Below are positions 1-9,656 of a stretch of DNA of 64,000 nucleotides, piece by piece. How positions within the stretch are numbered: the stretch's first letter is position 1; each line of letters starts with the position of its first letter. A model generated the notes under the pieces. It did not search any database. It saw nothing but the letters and a program-made list of their open reading frames with translations, and was not told the DNA's origin. The stretch comes from Cupriavidus taiwanensis. GTDB lineage: Bacteria > Pseudomonadota > Gammaproteobacteria > Burkholderiales > Burkholderiaceae. Position numbers and translations under genes: made by a program. The stretch is taken from NCBI RefSeq assembly GCF_900250075.1, contig NZ_LT977070.1:124001-188000 (forward strand), read 5' to 3'.

Positions 1-369
1 GGCCTCGGCCTGCTGCTGCGGCAGGCGCGCCTGCTCCAGCAGCACCGGCACACAATCGGTTTCCGGGCGGCGATAGGCGGAAGTGATGGCGGCGCGCAGC
101 ACCGACTGTGGCTGGATGCTCTGCGCAAATTCCAGGAACGGCTGCGGTGCGCCGTCGCCATGGAGCGCATCGGCGCCGTCGCTGCCCTCGCCCTCGGCCC
201 CGGCCGCGCCGGCTTCGTACGGCAGGTGGCCGCGCTCGATCTGCTCGAGGTAGCAGAAGATGGCCTGCTTGATCAGCCAGTGCGGGGTGCGGTCGATGGA
301 TTGGGCGACGCGCTTGAGGCGGTCGCGCGAGGCGTCATCGAGCTTGACGCCAAGGGTGGTGGTGGCCAT
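1..369 (-). CDS. putA: Proline utilization protein PutA, N-terminal fragment (cut by window edge)
   Basis: Only the first 123 codons are present; the frame stays open to base 1. Residues 1-45 read as a ribbon-helix-helix DNA-binding domain: the start MATTTLGVKLDDASRDRL is the beta strand and first helix, and a second helix includes HWLIKQAIFCYLEQIERG. An acidic, glycine-rich linker follows, then QSVLRAAITSAYRRPE, typical of the segment before the proline dehydrogenase barrel. Full-length PutA (about 1300 residues in this group) oxidises proline to glutamate at the membrane with FAD and NAD. The RHH domain makes it a repressor of its own promoter when proline is scarce, and GTTGCA sites lie just upstream. 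It is downstream of priA on the same strand, separated by 196 bases. The catalytic domains cannot be seen here. Confidence 0.9.
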   Translation of the reverse strand, partial: MATTTLGVKLDDASRDRLKRVAQSIDRTPHWLIKQAIFCYLEQIERGHLPYEAGAAGAEGEGSDGADALHGDGAPQPFLEFAQSIQPQSVLRAAITSAYRRPETDCVPVLLEQARLPQQQAEA

Positions 370-494
370 TGCGGGCAATTCTCCGAAAGACTGGAGCCGC
401 CGCCGGTGCTACCTCGTCCGAGCCGACAGGCAGGGGCGCGCGACCGGCCGCAGCCTGTGAGCTGGCGCGATCTTACTCCCGAAAATCACCAAGG

Positions 495-540
495 TGCAAC
501 CTTGTGCAACCCTATCGAAAACCCTAATCCGCAGGTTGCA
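495..540. promoter_or_regulatory. Cluster of three GTTGCA sites: probable PutA operator
   Basis: Three copies of the hexamer GTTGCA lie between priA and putA. Two are inverted (TGCAAC at 495-500 and 505-510, exactly 10 bases apart, so on one helical face) and one is direct (535-540). GTTGCA is the established recognition hexamer of the PutA ribbon-helix-helix domain in E. coli. The position 125-170 bases upstream of putA fits autoregulation. The sites are seen directly; binding is inferred. Confidence 0.7.
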
Positions 541-565
541 CTTTTCCTCCATATCGCCCGGTCCG

Positions 566-2944
566 CTAGATCCGCAACGGGTCGATTTCCAACTGCCAGC
601 GCACCCCCTTCACCTCCGTGCCAACCTCTGCGAAAGTCTGTACCCACTCGGCCACAAACCGTTGCAGTACAGGGCGCGCGCTGGCTTCGACCAGCATCTG
701 GGCACGCTCGCGGTTGAACACCCGCACCATCGACATCGGCACCGGATCATGCAGTTGCACCTCCGGCGCCAGGGTCCAGCGTTCGGCATGCCGGCGCGCG
801 GCTTCCAGGAACTGCAGCGCCCGCTCCAGCTGCCCGTGTTCCGCGGTGACCAGCACCTGGAAGCAGAACGGGGGCAACCCGGCCTGGCGCCGCTCGCGCA
901 ACTGGCTGGCCGCGAATCCATCATAGTCATGGCGCGTCAGGGCCTGCAATGCCGGGGTATCGGGATAGCGGGTCTGGATCAGCACCTCGCCCGGCAACCC
1001 GGCCCGCCCCGCCCTGCCCGCCACCTGCATCAGCGATGCAAACAAATGCTCGGCGGCGCGGAAGTCGTGGCTGAACATGGCCGCGTCCGGATGCACGATG
1101 CCGACCAGGGTCACGCGCTGGAAGTCGTGCCCCTTGGCCACCATCTGGGTGCCCACCAGGATGTCGACTTCACCGGCATGGACCTCGTCGAACATGGCCT
1201 GTGCGCTGCCCTTGCGGCGCGTGGAATCGGCATCGATACGGGCGATGCGCGCCTGCGGGAAGCGCGCCGCCAAGGCCTCTTCGATGCGCTGCGTGCCACG
1301 CCCCAGCGGTGCGATATCGACATTGCCGCAATCCGGGCAGTGGTGCGGCACCGGCGACTCGAGGCCGCAGTGGTGGCAGCGCAGGCGACGTTCGGGCCTG
1401 TGCAGCACCAGGTACGCCGAGCAGCGCGGGCAACCCGACAGCCAGCCGCAGCTGTCGCAGGCAATCACCGGCGCATAGCCGCGGCGGTTCAGGAACAGCA
1501 GGCTCTGCTCGCCGCGCGCCAGGCGCGCGTCGATGGCCTCCAGCAGCGGCACCGACAGGCCCTCGAACAGGGCGCGCTGGCGCTGGCGCTCGTGGTTCAG
1601 GTCGACCAGCCGCACCGCCGGCAGCGCCGCATCGGCCTGGGCGCGCTCGCGCAGCACCAGCTTGCGGTAGGTGCCCTGCCCGGCCCGCCACCAGGTTTCC
1701 ATCGACGGCGTGGCCGAACCCAGCACCACCGCGATGCCGCGCTGCTTGGCCCGCCACACGGCCAGGTCGCGCGCGGAGTAGCGCAGCCCTTCCTGCTGCT
1801 TGTAGGAGGTGTCGTGCTCCTCGTCGACCACGATCAGCGCCAGCGCCGGCAGCGACGCCATCACCGCCATGCGCGTGCCCAGCACGATGCGGGCCTCGCC
1901 GCGGTGCGCCGCGAGCCACTGCAGGCTGCGCTCCTGGTCGGCCAGGCCGCTGTGCAGCACCGCCAGCGGCAACTGCGGGAAGCGCGCGGCAATGCGGCTT
2001 TGCAGCTGCGGGGTCAGGTTGATTTCCGGCACCAGCATCAGCACCTGGGCCCGCGGGTCGCGCGCCAGCACCGACTGCATCGCATGCAGGTAGACCTCGG
2101 TCTTGCCGCTGCCGGTCACGCCGTGCAGCAGGAACGGGGCAAAGCCTTCGGCGTCGGCGATGGCCTGCACCGCGGCGCGCTGCTCGTCATGCAGCGGCGG
2201 CGCGGCCGACGGCGGCTGGGTGGGGTCGGTCGGCAACAAGGTGCGCGCGGTGCGGCTGGCCTCGACCAAGCCTGCGGCCTGCCATTCGGCCAGCCGCGAC
2301 GGTGCCGCGGCACAGAGGGCACGCGCTTCCGCCAGGGGCAGCGGCTCGCCCGTGGCGGCGCGGTCGGCCAGCGCCTGGGCCAGTGCCCGCACGCTGCGGG
2401 CGCGGGGCGGCACGGCCGCCAGCAAGGCCTCGGCCTGGTCCGGCAGCACGCGGTATTCGTCGGTGCGGGCGCGCTGCGCCAGGCTGGGCCAGCTTTCGGC
2501 CTCGCGCAGGGCGGGCGGCAAGGCCGGCAGCATCACTTCGCCGAGCCGGCGCTGATAGTAGCGCGCGGCAAAGGCTGCCAGCCCGATCCAGTCCGGCTGC
2601 AGCGGCGGCAGCCAGTCCAGCCGTTGCGCCACGGGGCGCAACTTGTCCACAGGCACTTCCGAGTCTTGCGCGAATTCGAGCGCGACGCCGACCATGCTGC
2701 GGCGGCCAAACGGCACCTCTACCAGGTCCCCGGGCGCGATGTCGGCGATGGCGAGGTAGTCGAAGCAGTCGTCGGCGGGCGTGTCGAGGGCAACCCGTAT
2801 CACCGGCGGCGACGACAGCGCCACCCGTGCGGCGGCTGGCGCCGTGGACTCCGGAAGGAGGGCGCCGCTATCGGGCAGCATGCACGGCTTGAAGGTGCAT
2901 CGCCGTGGGGCAAGGCTGGGTCCACTGACAGCCTGCCCGGCCAT
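566..2944 (-). CDS. priA: Primosomal replication restart helicase PriA (N')
   Basis: PriA is a 3'-5' superfamily 2 helicase that recognises stalled forks and reloads DnaB. The sequence shows a Walker A motif GVTGSGKTEVYL (near residue 277), a DEEH box in VVDEEHDTSYKQQ, and the two zinc-finger pairs CDSCGWLSGCPRC and CHHCGLES...HHCPDCG typical of PriA. Length is 792 residues from the first ATG, slightly longer than the usual 730-750. The family normally begins close to VIRVALDTPADDCFDYL, so an internal ATG at 2881 is a likely alternative start; neither has a strong ribosome binding site. The upstream spacer is 460 bases, so priA probably has its own promoter rather than depending on hemE. Confidence 0.95.
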   Translation of the reverse strand: MAGQAVSGPSLAPRRCTFKPCMLPDSGALLPESTAPAAARVALSSPPVIRVALDTPADDCFDYLAIADIAPGDLVEVPFGRRSMVGVALEFAQDSEVPVDKLRPVAQRLDWLPPLQPDWIGLAAFAARYYQRRLGEVMLPALPPALREAESWPSLAQRARTDEYRVLPDQAEALLAAVPPRARSVRALAQALADRAATGEPLPLAEARALCAAAPSRLAEWQAAGLVEASRTARTLLPTDPTQPPSAAPPLHDEQRAAVQAIADAEGFAPFLLHGVTGSGKTEVYLHAMQSVLARDPRAQVLMLVPEINLTPQLQSRIAARFPQLPLAVLHSGLADQERSLQWLAAHRGEARIVLGTRMAVMASLPALALIVVDEEHDTSYKQQEGLRYSARDLAVWRAKQRGIAVVLGSATPSMETWWRAGQGTYRKLVLRERAQADAALPAVRLVDLNHERQRQRALFEGLSVPLLEAIDARLARGEQSLLFLNRRGYAPVIACDSCGWLSGCPRCSAYLVLHRPERRLRCHHCGLESPVPHHCPDCGNVDIAPLGRGTQRIEEALAARFPQARIARIDADSTRRKGSAQAMFDEVHAGEVDILVGTQMVAKGHDFQRVTLVGIVHPDAAMFSHDFRAAEHLFASLMQVAGRAGRAGLPGEVLIQTRYPDTPALQALTRHDYDGFAASQLRERRQAGLPPFCFQVLVTAEHGQLERALQFLEAARRHAERWTLAPEVQLHDPVPMSMVRVFNRERAQMLVEASARPVLQRFVAEWVQTFAEVGTEVKGVRWQLEIDPLRI

Positions 2945-3404
2945 GGCGGAAGGTGGGTGTGCGGCGCAGCATCAACTTAAAGTAAAACTTCAAATGTGGC
3001 CCTAAGTCGATGATAGATGACTGGTTTTCCACTAATTCCACTGCCCCTGTGGATAACTTTGTTGAAAAGTCGCTTTGCCTGGCCCGGAAGCCCCGAGAAA
3101 CAAGGGATCCACTGGTATCGACCCCTTCTTTGCAAATCTTCCAAAGCCTTAAAAATCAAGGGCTTGCAAACATCCCCCAGATAGGTTAGGGAATAACCCT
3201 GTCCTGCACTGCGGCAAACCTATCGGTGTGCATAAGTCAAGGGTCGCCAATCAACTCTGTGCACCTTTTTGGCGGTTCCTGGCGAAAAAGTTAACTTGAC
3301 ACGGTACGGCCGCGCGGCTCGCGCAGCACTGGGTACGGCCGTGGCCGGAACGTTGCAGCGCGGGGCAGCGCCGAACCGGCCGGTCTAGCTGCATACCGCC
3401 GCCG
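2945..3404. other. priA-hemE intergenic region with one perfect DnaA box
   Basis: This 460-base gap is clearly more AT-rich than its surroundings between about 2975 and 3250. It holds an exact DnaA box, TGTGGATAA (3048-3056, reverse of TTATCCACA), and a small inverted repeat GGTTAgggaaTAACC near 3185. No convincing coding sequence or strong intrinsic terminator was found. It must carry the priA promoter, but no clear -35/-10 pair was recognised. Confidence 0.5.
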
Positions 3405-4502
3405 TCACTTCCCGGTTGCCCGCAGCTGGCGGCTGTGCCGGTGTACTTCGTCGACAAGCACCGAGACGCTTTCCGGCGGCGTGAATTGCGAAATCCCGTG
3501 GCCGAGGTTGAAGACATGGCCGTCGCTGCCGCCGCCGGCGGCATAGCTGTCCAGTACGCCACGCACCTGCTCGCGGATCGCGGCCTCGGGCGCAAACAGG
3601 ACGGTCGGGTCGATATTGCCCTGCAGTGCCACGCGGCCGCCGGTGCGCCGGCGCGCTTCGGCCAGGTTGACGGTCCAGTCCAGCCCGATGGCATCGGCGC
3701 CGGTGTCGGCCAGCGCTTCCAGCCACAGGCCGCCGCCCTTGGTAAAGACGATCGCGGGCACTTGCTGTCCGGCGTGCTCGCGCTTCAGGCCGGACAGCAC
3801 GCGGCGCATGTACGCCAGCGAGAACGCCTGGTACATGCCGTCGGCGAGCGCTCCGCCCCAGGTGTCGAAAATCATCACCGCCTGCGCGCCAGCCTCGATC
3901 TGCGCGTTCAGGTACGCCGTGACCGCCTGCGCATTGATGTCGAGGATGCGGTGCATCAGGTCGGGACGGCCGTACATCATCGCCTTGACCGTGCGGAAGT
4001 CGTCCGAGCCGCCGCCCTCGACCATGTAGCAGGCCAGCGTCCAGGGGCTGCCCGAGAAGCCGATCAACGGCACGCGCTGGCGGCCGTCCTGCACCAGCGC
4101 GCGGCGGATCTCGCCCACGGCGTCGAACACGTATTGCAGCGATGCCATGTCGGGCACGGCCAGCTTCTGCACGTCGGCTTCGGTGCGCAGCGGATGGGCG
4201 AAGCGCGGGCCCTCGCCCTGGGCGAACGACAGGCCCAGGCCCATCGCATCCGGCACCGTCAGGATGTCAGAGAACAGGATGGCCGCGTCGAGCGGATAGC
4301 GGTCCAGCGGCTGCAGTGTCACTTCGGTGGCGTAGGCCGGGTTCTTGGCCAGCCCGAGGAAGCTGCCGGCGCGCGCGCGCGTGGCGTTGTACTCGGGCAG
4401 GTAGCGGCCTGCCTGGCGCATCAGCCACAGCGGCGTGTATTCGGTCGGCTGGCGGCGCAGCGCGCGCAGGAAGGTATCGTTCTGCAGTGCGGTCATGGTC
4501 AT
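3405..4502 (-). CDS. hemE: Uroporphyrinogen decarboxylase HemE
   Basis: Converts uroporphyrinogen III to coproporphyrinogen III in haem synthesis, in the cytoplasm, without a cofactor. Both family signatures are present: [15 protein letters not shown] near residue 24 and [18 protein letters not shown] near residue 150. The 365-residue length is standard. The start is taken as the first ATG, with a second ATG two codons later (MTMTALQND). The gene follows the esterase gene by 46 bases on the same strand, so co-transcription from the CoA-binding/esterase side is possible. The hemE-priA order is common in betaproteobacteria. Confidence 0.97.
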   Translation of the reverse strand: MTMTALQNDTFLRALRRQPTEYTPLWLMRQAGRYLPEYNATRARAGSFLGLAKNPAYATEVTLQPLDRYPLDAAILFSDILTVPDAMGLGLSFAQGEGPRFAHPLRTEADVQKLAVPDMASLQYVFDAVGEIRRALVQDGRQRVPLIGFSGSPWTLACYMVEGGGSDDFRTVKAMMYGRPDLMHRILDINAQAVTAYLNAQIEAGAQAVMIFDTWGGALADGMYQAFSLAYMRRVLSGLKREHAGQQVPAIVFTKGGGLWLEALADTGADAIGLDWTVNLAEARRRTGGRVALQGNIDPTVLFAPEAAIREQVRGVLDSYAAGGGSDGHVFNLGHGISQFTPPESVSVLVDEVHRHSRQLRATGK

Positions 4503-4548
4503 CCTCGTAAGACCGCCATTCTAAGGGATGGCCGCACGCGGATGCCGC

Positions 4549-5499
4549 TCAGGCGTCGTCGATCATCCCCGCGAACGCGGACGCGGCGCGGCGCATCCAT
4601 TCCCGCGCGCGCTCGGCCTCCGGCTGCAGCCGGGCGAAGCCGTGGGTCATGCCGCTGGCCTCGATGGTGATGACCGGGGCGTCGTGGCGCACCAGAAAGT
4701 CGGCATAGGCCAGGCCGTCGTCGCGCAGCACATCGTGCGCCGCCACCATCAGCACGGTGGCCGGCGGCCGCATCGGCGGCGCGGCCATCAGGTGCACGCG
4801 CGGATCGGCGTGGGCAGCGCCCTGCGCCAGTGCCTCGGCACCGATGAACTGGGTCCAGAACCACGCCATCTCGTCACGCGTCAGGCCCGGGCCATCGGCG
4901 AAGGCGCGATAGCTTTCGGTGCTGAGCACCGGCGCCGCGACCGGATAGATCAGCAGCTGGGCGTCGACCCGCACCGCCTCGCCGGCATTGAGCCGCTGCG
5001 CGGCCTGCGCCGCGAGGTGGCCGCCGGCGCTGTCGCCGGCCACCGCGAGGAAATCGGGCGCCAGCCCCAGCGACTGACGCTGGCCGGCCAGCCACACCAC
5101 GGCTTCGGCGGCATCGTCGCAAGGCGCCGGGAAGGCGTGCTCGGGGGCCAGCCGGTAATCGACACTGGCCACGGCGCACCCGGTATCGGCCGCGAGCAAG
5201 GCCGCGACGGTGTGGTGCGTCTGCGTCGAACCAACCACCCAGCCGCCGCCGTGGAAGTACACCAGCAGCCGTGGCGCGGCCACGCCGGCCGGACGGAACA
5301 ATCGTGCGCCCAGTGTGCGTCCGGCCAGCGCCACTTCGAGCGGCTGCACCACAACGCCCTCCGGATCCGGCCGCAACGAGGCGGCGGCGATCTCGGCGAA
5401 GCGGGCGCGCCGCGCCGGGACGTCGGCCGGCGCCGGCTCCGTGGCATAGCGTTCGGCCAGGCGGCGGTAATAGGCGAGCAGTTGCGGATCGATGGCCAT
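4549..5499 (-). CDS. Alpha/beta hydrolase of the hormone-sensitive lipase (Aes/LipN) family
   Basis: A 316-residue cytoplasmic esterase-like protein. The oxyanion-hole motif HGGG is in VYFHGGGWVVGS, the nucleophile elbow is GDSAGG (AVAGDSAGGHLAAQA), and the expected Asp and His of the triad lie in AAHDVLRDDG and SGMTHGFAR near the C terminus. These are the marks of the HSL family, which hydrolyses short acyl esters; the natural substrate cannot be told. The ATG giving MAIDPQLL is chosen; an upstream TTG (5511) is less likely. The gene sits between a CoA-binding protein gene and hemE, all co-directional with gaps of 46-48 bases, which suggests one transcript but gives no clue to a shared pathway. 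Confidence 0.85.
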   Translation of the reverse strand: MAIDPQLLAYYRRLAERYATEPAPADVPARRARFAEIAAASLRPDPEGVVVQPLEVALAGRTLGARLFRPAGVAAPRLLVYFHGGGWVVGSTQTHHTVAALLAADTGCAVASVDYRLAPEHAFPAPCDDAAEAVVWLAGQRQSLGLAPDFLAVAGDSAGGHLAAQAAQRLNAGEAVRVDAQLLIYPVAAPVLSTESYRAFADGPGLTRDEMAWFWTQFIGAEALAQGAAHADPRVHLMAAPPMRPPATVLMVAAHDVLRDDGLAYADFLVRHDAPVITIEASGMTHGFARLQPEAERAREWMRRAASAFAGMIDDA

Positions 5500-5547
5500 G
5501 GTCGGCGGCAAAGGCGTAATCAGTAGGGATAAAAGAAACGGCGGGAA

Positions 5548-5988
5548 TCAGGCCCCGCCGAGCTGGCGCGTCAGCTCGATCTTGCTGCAACAGTCCTGCA
5601 CCGCCAGCAGCCCGGCATCGGCGGCACGACGCACCGCCTCGTCGTTGATGATGCCAAGCTGGAGCCAGACCCCACGCGCGCCGATGGCGATAGCCTCGTC
5701 GACCACACCGGGTGTGTCCTCGGCGCGGCGGAAGATATCGACCCATTCGATCGGGGCGCCTGCCGCCGCGGCGGCGTCGGCGGCCTCGCGCAGCGTCGCG
5801 TGGCAGGTCTGACCCAAGATGCGTTCGCCAGCGTGGCGCGGATTGACCGGCACGATGCGGAAGCCGTGGCCTTGCAGGAATTCGGCGACCTCATGGCTGG
5901 GCCGCTCCGCACGGTCGGACAAGCCGACTACGGCTACGGTCTTCATCGCCAGCATGGCTTGTATGGCTTGCTGCATCTCGGGCGGCAT
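5548..5988 (-). CDS. CoA-binding domain protein (YccU-like)
   Basis: A 146-residue single-domain protein with a Rossmann-like CoA-binding fold: the motif TVAVVGLSDRAERPSHEVAEFL near residue 20 is the nucleotide-binding loop, followed by the family-typical IVPVNPRHAGERILGQ and GVWLQLGIINDEA. Members of this family resemble the N-terminal domain of succinyl-CoA ligase alpha chain; their cellular role is mostly unknown. The start ATG (MPPEMQQAI) is preceded by GGAGA at a good distance, which rules out the longer upstream reading frame. It is the first gene of a likely three-gene run with the esterase and hemE. Confidence 0.85.
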   Translation of the reverse strand: MPPEMQQAIQAMLAMKTVAVVGLSDRAERPSHEVAEFLQGHGFRIVPVNPRHAGERILGQTCHATLREAADAAAAAGAPIEWVDIFRRAEDTPGVVDEAIAIGARGVWLQLGIINDEAVRRAADAGLLAVQDCCSKIELTRQLGGA

Positions 5989-6398
5989 TGCGTCTCCGGG
6001 CTGTGGAGGTGAGTGACCAGATGACCGCCGGGCTGCATCGCAACGGCGACGCAACTCCGGCGGCCAGTGAATCGTAACCGCAATTGTCACGCAGGATTTG
6101 GTGCGGAAACGAACACTGAAATCACGGATATAAAGATAATCCCGCAACACATGGCGGCGCAAAACGTGACGGCAAGGCGCGAAAATATGCCGATCACGCC
6201 AGATTTTAGGCGCTCCGGCTTTCAACTTCTTTCAAACCGATACATTTTGTTACTGCCATGCCGGGGAGTTTCCCCCACAATGCATTGACACACCCGCTGG
6301 GCGGGCGTGGCGCCCCGGTAAAAATGGCCGTGCAGACTAAAGGGGCGTGCTGAAGAAAGCCTTTTTGTAGCGTTTCCGGCAGTAACCCGATTTTCCGA

Positions 6399-6591
6399 TC
6401 CAGCGTAAAGCTTGCTGGACCGGAGCACCAGGAAGAAGTTGCAGCGCGTGGCCTTTGCGGCCTGTGAGCGGATATTTGGATATCCGATGCGCCTTGCTTG
6501 TCGACCTGGACCGAACCCGTTCCTTCGAATTGACCCCTCGAAGGGATTTTCCCGTCCGCGCGGAGCCTCCCCGGCCCGCGCGCTTTTTTTT
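6399..6591 (+). ncRNA. Putative structured small RNA ending in an intrinsic terminator
   Basis: Four hairpins follow each other and end in a terminator on the plus strand, where no protein gene is near. They are TCCAGC...GCTGGA (about 6400-6420), GGCCtttgcGGCC (6450-6463), GGATATttggATATCC (6470-6485) and CCTTCGA-9-TCGAAGG (6522-6544). The last element is CGCGCGG-12-CCGCGCG (6557-6582) with eight T residues at 6584-6591. Such an orphan terminator implies a plus-strand transcript. No promoter was recognised and no known RNA family (6S, SRP, RNase P, tmRNA) was matched by eye. The 5' end is a guess. Confidence 0.35.
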
Positions 6592-6625
6592 GTCCAGGCG
6601 CGGCCAAAGCATATCGCCGCGCTTA

Positions 6626-6657
6626 CAAAAAAGGCAGCCTCGCGGCTGCCTTTTTTT
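6626..6657. terminator. Bidirectional intrinsic terminator of the ATP synthase operon
   Basis: The stem GGCAGCC-tcgc-GGCTGCC is flanked by A6 on the left and T7 on the right, so it can end transcripts from both strands. It lies about 45 bases past the atpC stop codon and closes the atp operon. Confidence 0.9.
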
Positions 6658-6703
6658 AAATGTCGCATCGAAAAAACAACAATGCGACAGTCCTGCTCGA
6701 TGC

Positions 6704-7120
6704 TTACTTCTTCCGACGCAGACGGGCAATCGCTGCCAGTTGCGCCGCGGCCACGGCCAGTTCGCTCTGGGCGCGGGCCAGGTCGAGGTCGCTGCTCTGG
6801 TTCTGCATCAGCTCCTCGGCGGCACGCTTGGCTTCCTGGGCCTTGGCTTCGTCCAGGTCGCCACCGCGGATCGCGGTGTCGGCCAGCACGGTGACGTGCT
6901 TGGGCTGCACTTCAAGAATGCCGCCGGCAACGAACACGAACTCTTCGCTGCCGTCTTCCTTCTCGATGCGCACCGCACCCGGCTGGATGCGCGTGATCAG
7001 CGGCGTGTGGCCCGGCAGGATGCCCAGCTCACCCGACTCGCCCGGCAGCGCCACGAACTTCGCCTGTCCGGAGAAGATCGACGCTTCCGCGCTGACGACG
7101 TCTACAAGAATGGTTGCCAT
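6704..7120 (-). CDS. atpC: ATP synthase F1 epsilon subunit
   Basis: The 138-residue epsilon subunit sits in the central stalk, links gamma to the c ring and inhibits ATP hydrolysis. The N-terminal beta sandwich is visible in [16 protein letters not shown] and [23 protein letters not shown] (family core), and the C-terminal helix pair in [15 protein letters not shown] and [23 protein letters not shown]. The ATG of MATILVDVV is chosen because AAGGA lies just upstream; an earlier in-frame ATG at 7138 is less likely. It is the last gene of the operon, separated from atpD by 149 bases that hold a palindromic repeat element. Confidence 0.97.
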   Translation of the reverse strand: MATILVDVVSAEASIFSGQAKFVALPGESGELGILPGHTPLITRIQPGAVRIEKEDGSEEFVFVAGGILEVQPKHVTVLADTAIRGGDLDEAKAQEAKRAAEELMQNQSSDLDLARAQSELAVAAAQLAAIARLRRKK

Positions 7121-7180
7121 ATCTGATCCTTTCTCCACTCACTTCGCTTCCGACGGCAAAAACGCCTTACGCGATTTACC

Positions 7181-7260
7181 GTCGCCCCCGCGAACGCGGG
7201 GGCCCAGTGACTTTGGAACGACGTTCAAAGACGCTGGGTTCCCGCTTTCGCGGGAACGAC
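7181..7260. repeat. BIME-like inverted pair of palindromic (REP-type) repeats between atpD and atpC
   Basis: Two arms of about 35 bases face each other. The left arm begins GTCGCCCCCGCGAACGCGGG and runs to CCCAGTGACTTTG. The right arm is its imperfect reverse complement, ending TTCCCGCTTTCGCGGGAACG then AC. Each arm is itself a hairpin (CCCCCGCGaaCGCGGGGG and TTCCCGCtttcGCGGGAA). The layout is that of REP/BIME elements. In the mRNA it would form strong stems between the two most distal atp genes. Confidence 0.8.
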
Positions 7261-7269
7261 AAGCAAGGC

Positions 7270-8706
<1,437 letters not shown>

Positions 8707-9582
8707 TTAGACCGCAGCTGCGCCGCTGACGATTTCCGACAGTTCCTTGGTAATCGCGGCCTGACGGGTCTTGTTGTAGACCAGTTGCAGTTCGCCGATC
8801 ACGTTCTTGGCGTTGTCGGACGCAGCCTTCATGGCCACCATGCGCGCCGATTGCTCGGACGCCATGTTCTCGGCCACGGCCTGGTACACCAGCGCCTCGA
8901 CGTAGCGGACCAGCAGCTCTTCCACGACGGTCTGGGCGTCAGGCTCGTAGATGTAGTCCCACGAGTAGGCGCGCTTTTCTTCTTCGGTCTGCGACAGCTT
9001 GTCGGCGGCGAGCGGCAGCAGCTGCTCAACCATCGGTTCCTGCTTCATCGTGTTGATGAACTTGGTGTACGCCACGTACACCGCGTCGACTTCACCATTG
9101 GTGAAGGCGTCGAGCTGGACCTTGATCGCGCCGATCAGCTTTTCCAGATGCGGGGTGTCACCGAGGTGCACCACGTGCGAAACCACCTTGGCGCCGATAC
9201 GGCCCAGGAACTGCATGCCCTTGGTGCCGATGGCGGTGGCTTGCACATCCACGCCACGGCCTTGCAGGGCCTTCAGCTCATTGGTCACCGAGCGCAACAC
9301 GTTCGTGTTCAGGCCGCCGCACAGCCCCTTGTCGGTCGTGACCACGATCATGCCGACGCGCTTGACTTCGCGCTCCTGCATGAACGGGTGCTTGAACTCG
9401 GGGTTGGCTGTAGCCAGGTGCGCCGCAATGTTGCGCACCTTCTCGGCGTAAGGACGGGCGTTGCGCATCCGCTCCTGCGCCTTGCGCATCTTGGACGCGG
9501 CGACCATCTCCATCGCCTTGGTGATCTTGCGCGTGTTCTGCACGCTCTTGATCTTGGTTCGAATCTCTTTCGTTCCGGCCAT
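8707..9582 (-). CDS. atpG: ATP synthase F1 gamma subunit
   Basis: Central rotor shaft of F1. The 291-residue protein starts [20 protein letters not shown], the conserved N-terminal helix, and ends in the conserved C-terminal helix [20 protein letters not shown]. The internal DKGLCGGLN motif near residue 87 is also standard. It lies between atpA and atpD with gaps of 74 and 33 bases. Nothing unusual was seen. Confidence 0.98.
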   Translation of the reverse strand: MAGTKEIRTKIKSVQNTRKITKAMEMVAASKMRKAQERMRNARPYAEKVRNIAAHLATANPEFKHPFMQEREVKRVGMIVVTTDKGLCGGLNTNVLRSVTNELKALQGRGVDVQATAIGTKGMQFLGRIGAKVVSHVVHLGDTPHLEKLIGAIKVQLDAFTNGEVDAVYVAYTKFINTMKQEPMVEQLLPLAADKLSQTEEEKRAYSWDYIYEPDAQTVVEELLVRYVEALVYQAVAENMASEQSARMVAMKAASDNAKNVIGELQLVYNKTRQAAITKELSEIVSGAAAV

Positions 9583-9656
9583 ATCTTCCTCTCCATCCGA
9601 ACCATCGCCGCGCCGGCGTGAGCCAGGCGCGGCGACGATGTCGTGGAATTACGCGG

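Larger units (their letters stand above)
5989..6703. other. Long intergenic region between CoA-binding gene and atpC
   Basis: This 715-base gap holds the upstream region of the CoA-binding gene (5989 to about 6250), a run of hairpins ending in a plus-strand intrinsic terminator (about 6399-6591), and the ATP synthase operon terminator (6626-6657). Open frames in it are short, lack ribosome binding sites and resemble nothing known. A TTGACA at 6285-6290 has no -10 at the right distance. Confidence 0.5.

Noticed and set aside
494..2980. An 828-codon plus-strand open frame opposite priA
   Set aside because: Antisense shadow of priA, without start signals or domains.
6285..6325. TTGACA and TAAAAAT as a promoter for the putative small RNA
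   Set aside because: The spacing is 28 bases, too long for sigma-70.
6399..6591. Assignment of the structured region to 6S RNA
   Set aside because: No closed long hairpin with central bubble and no similarity to known 6S sequences could be seen; the family is left open.
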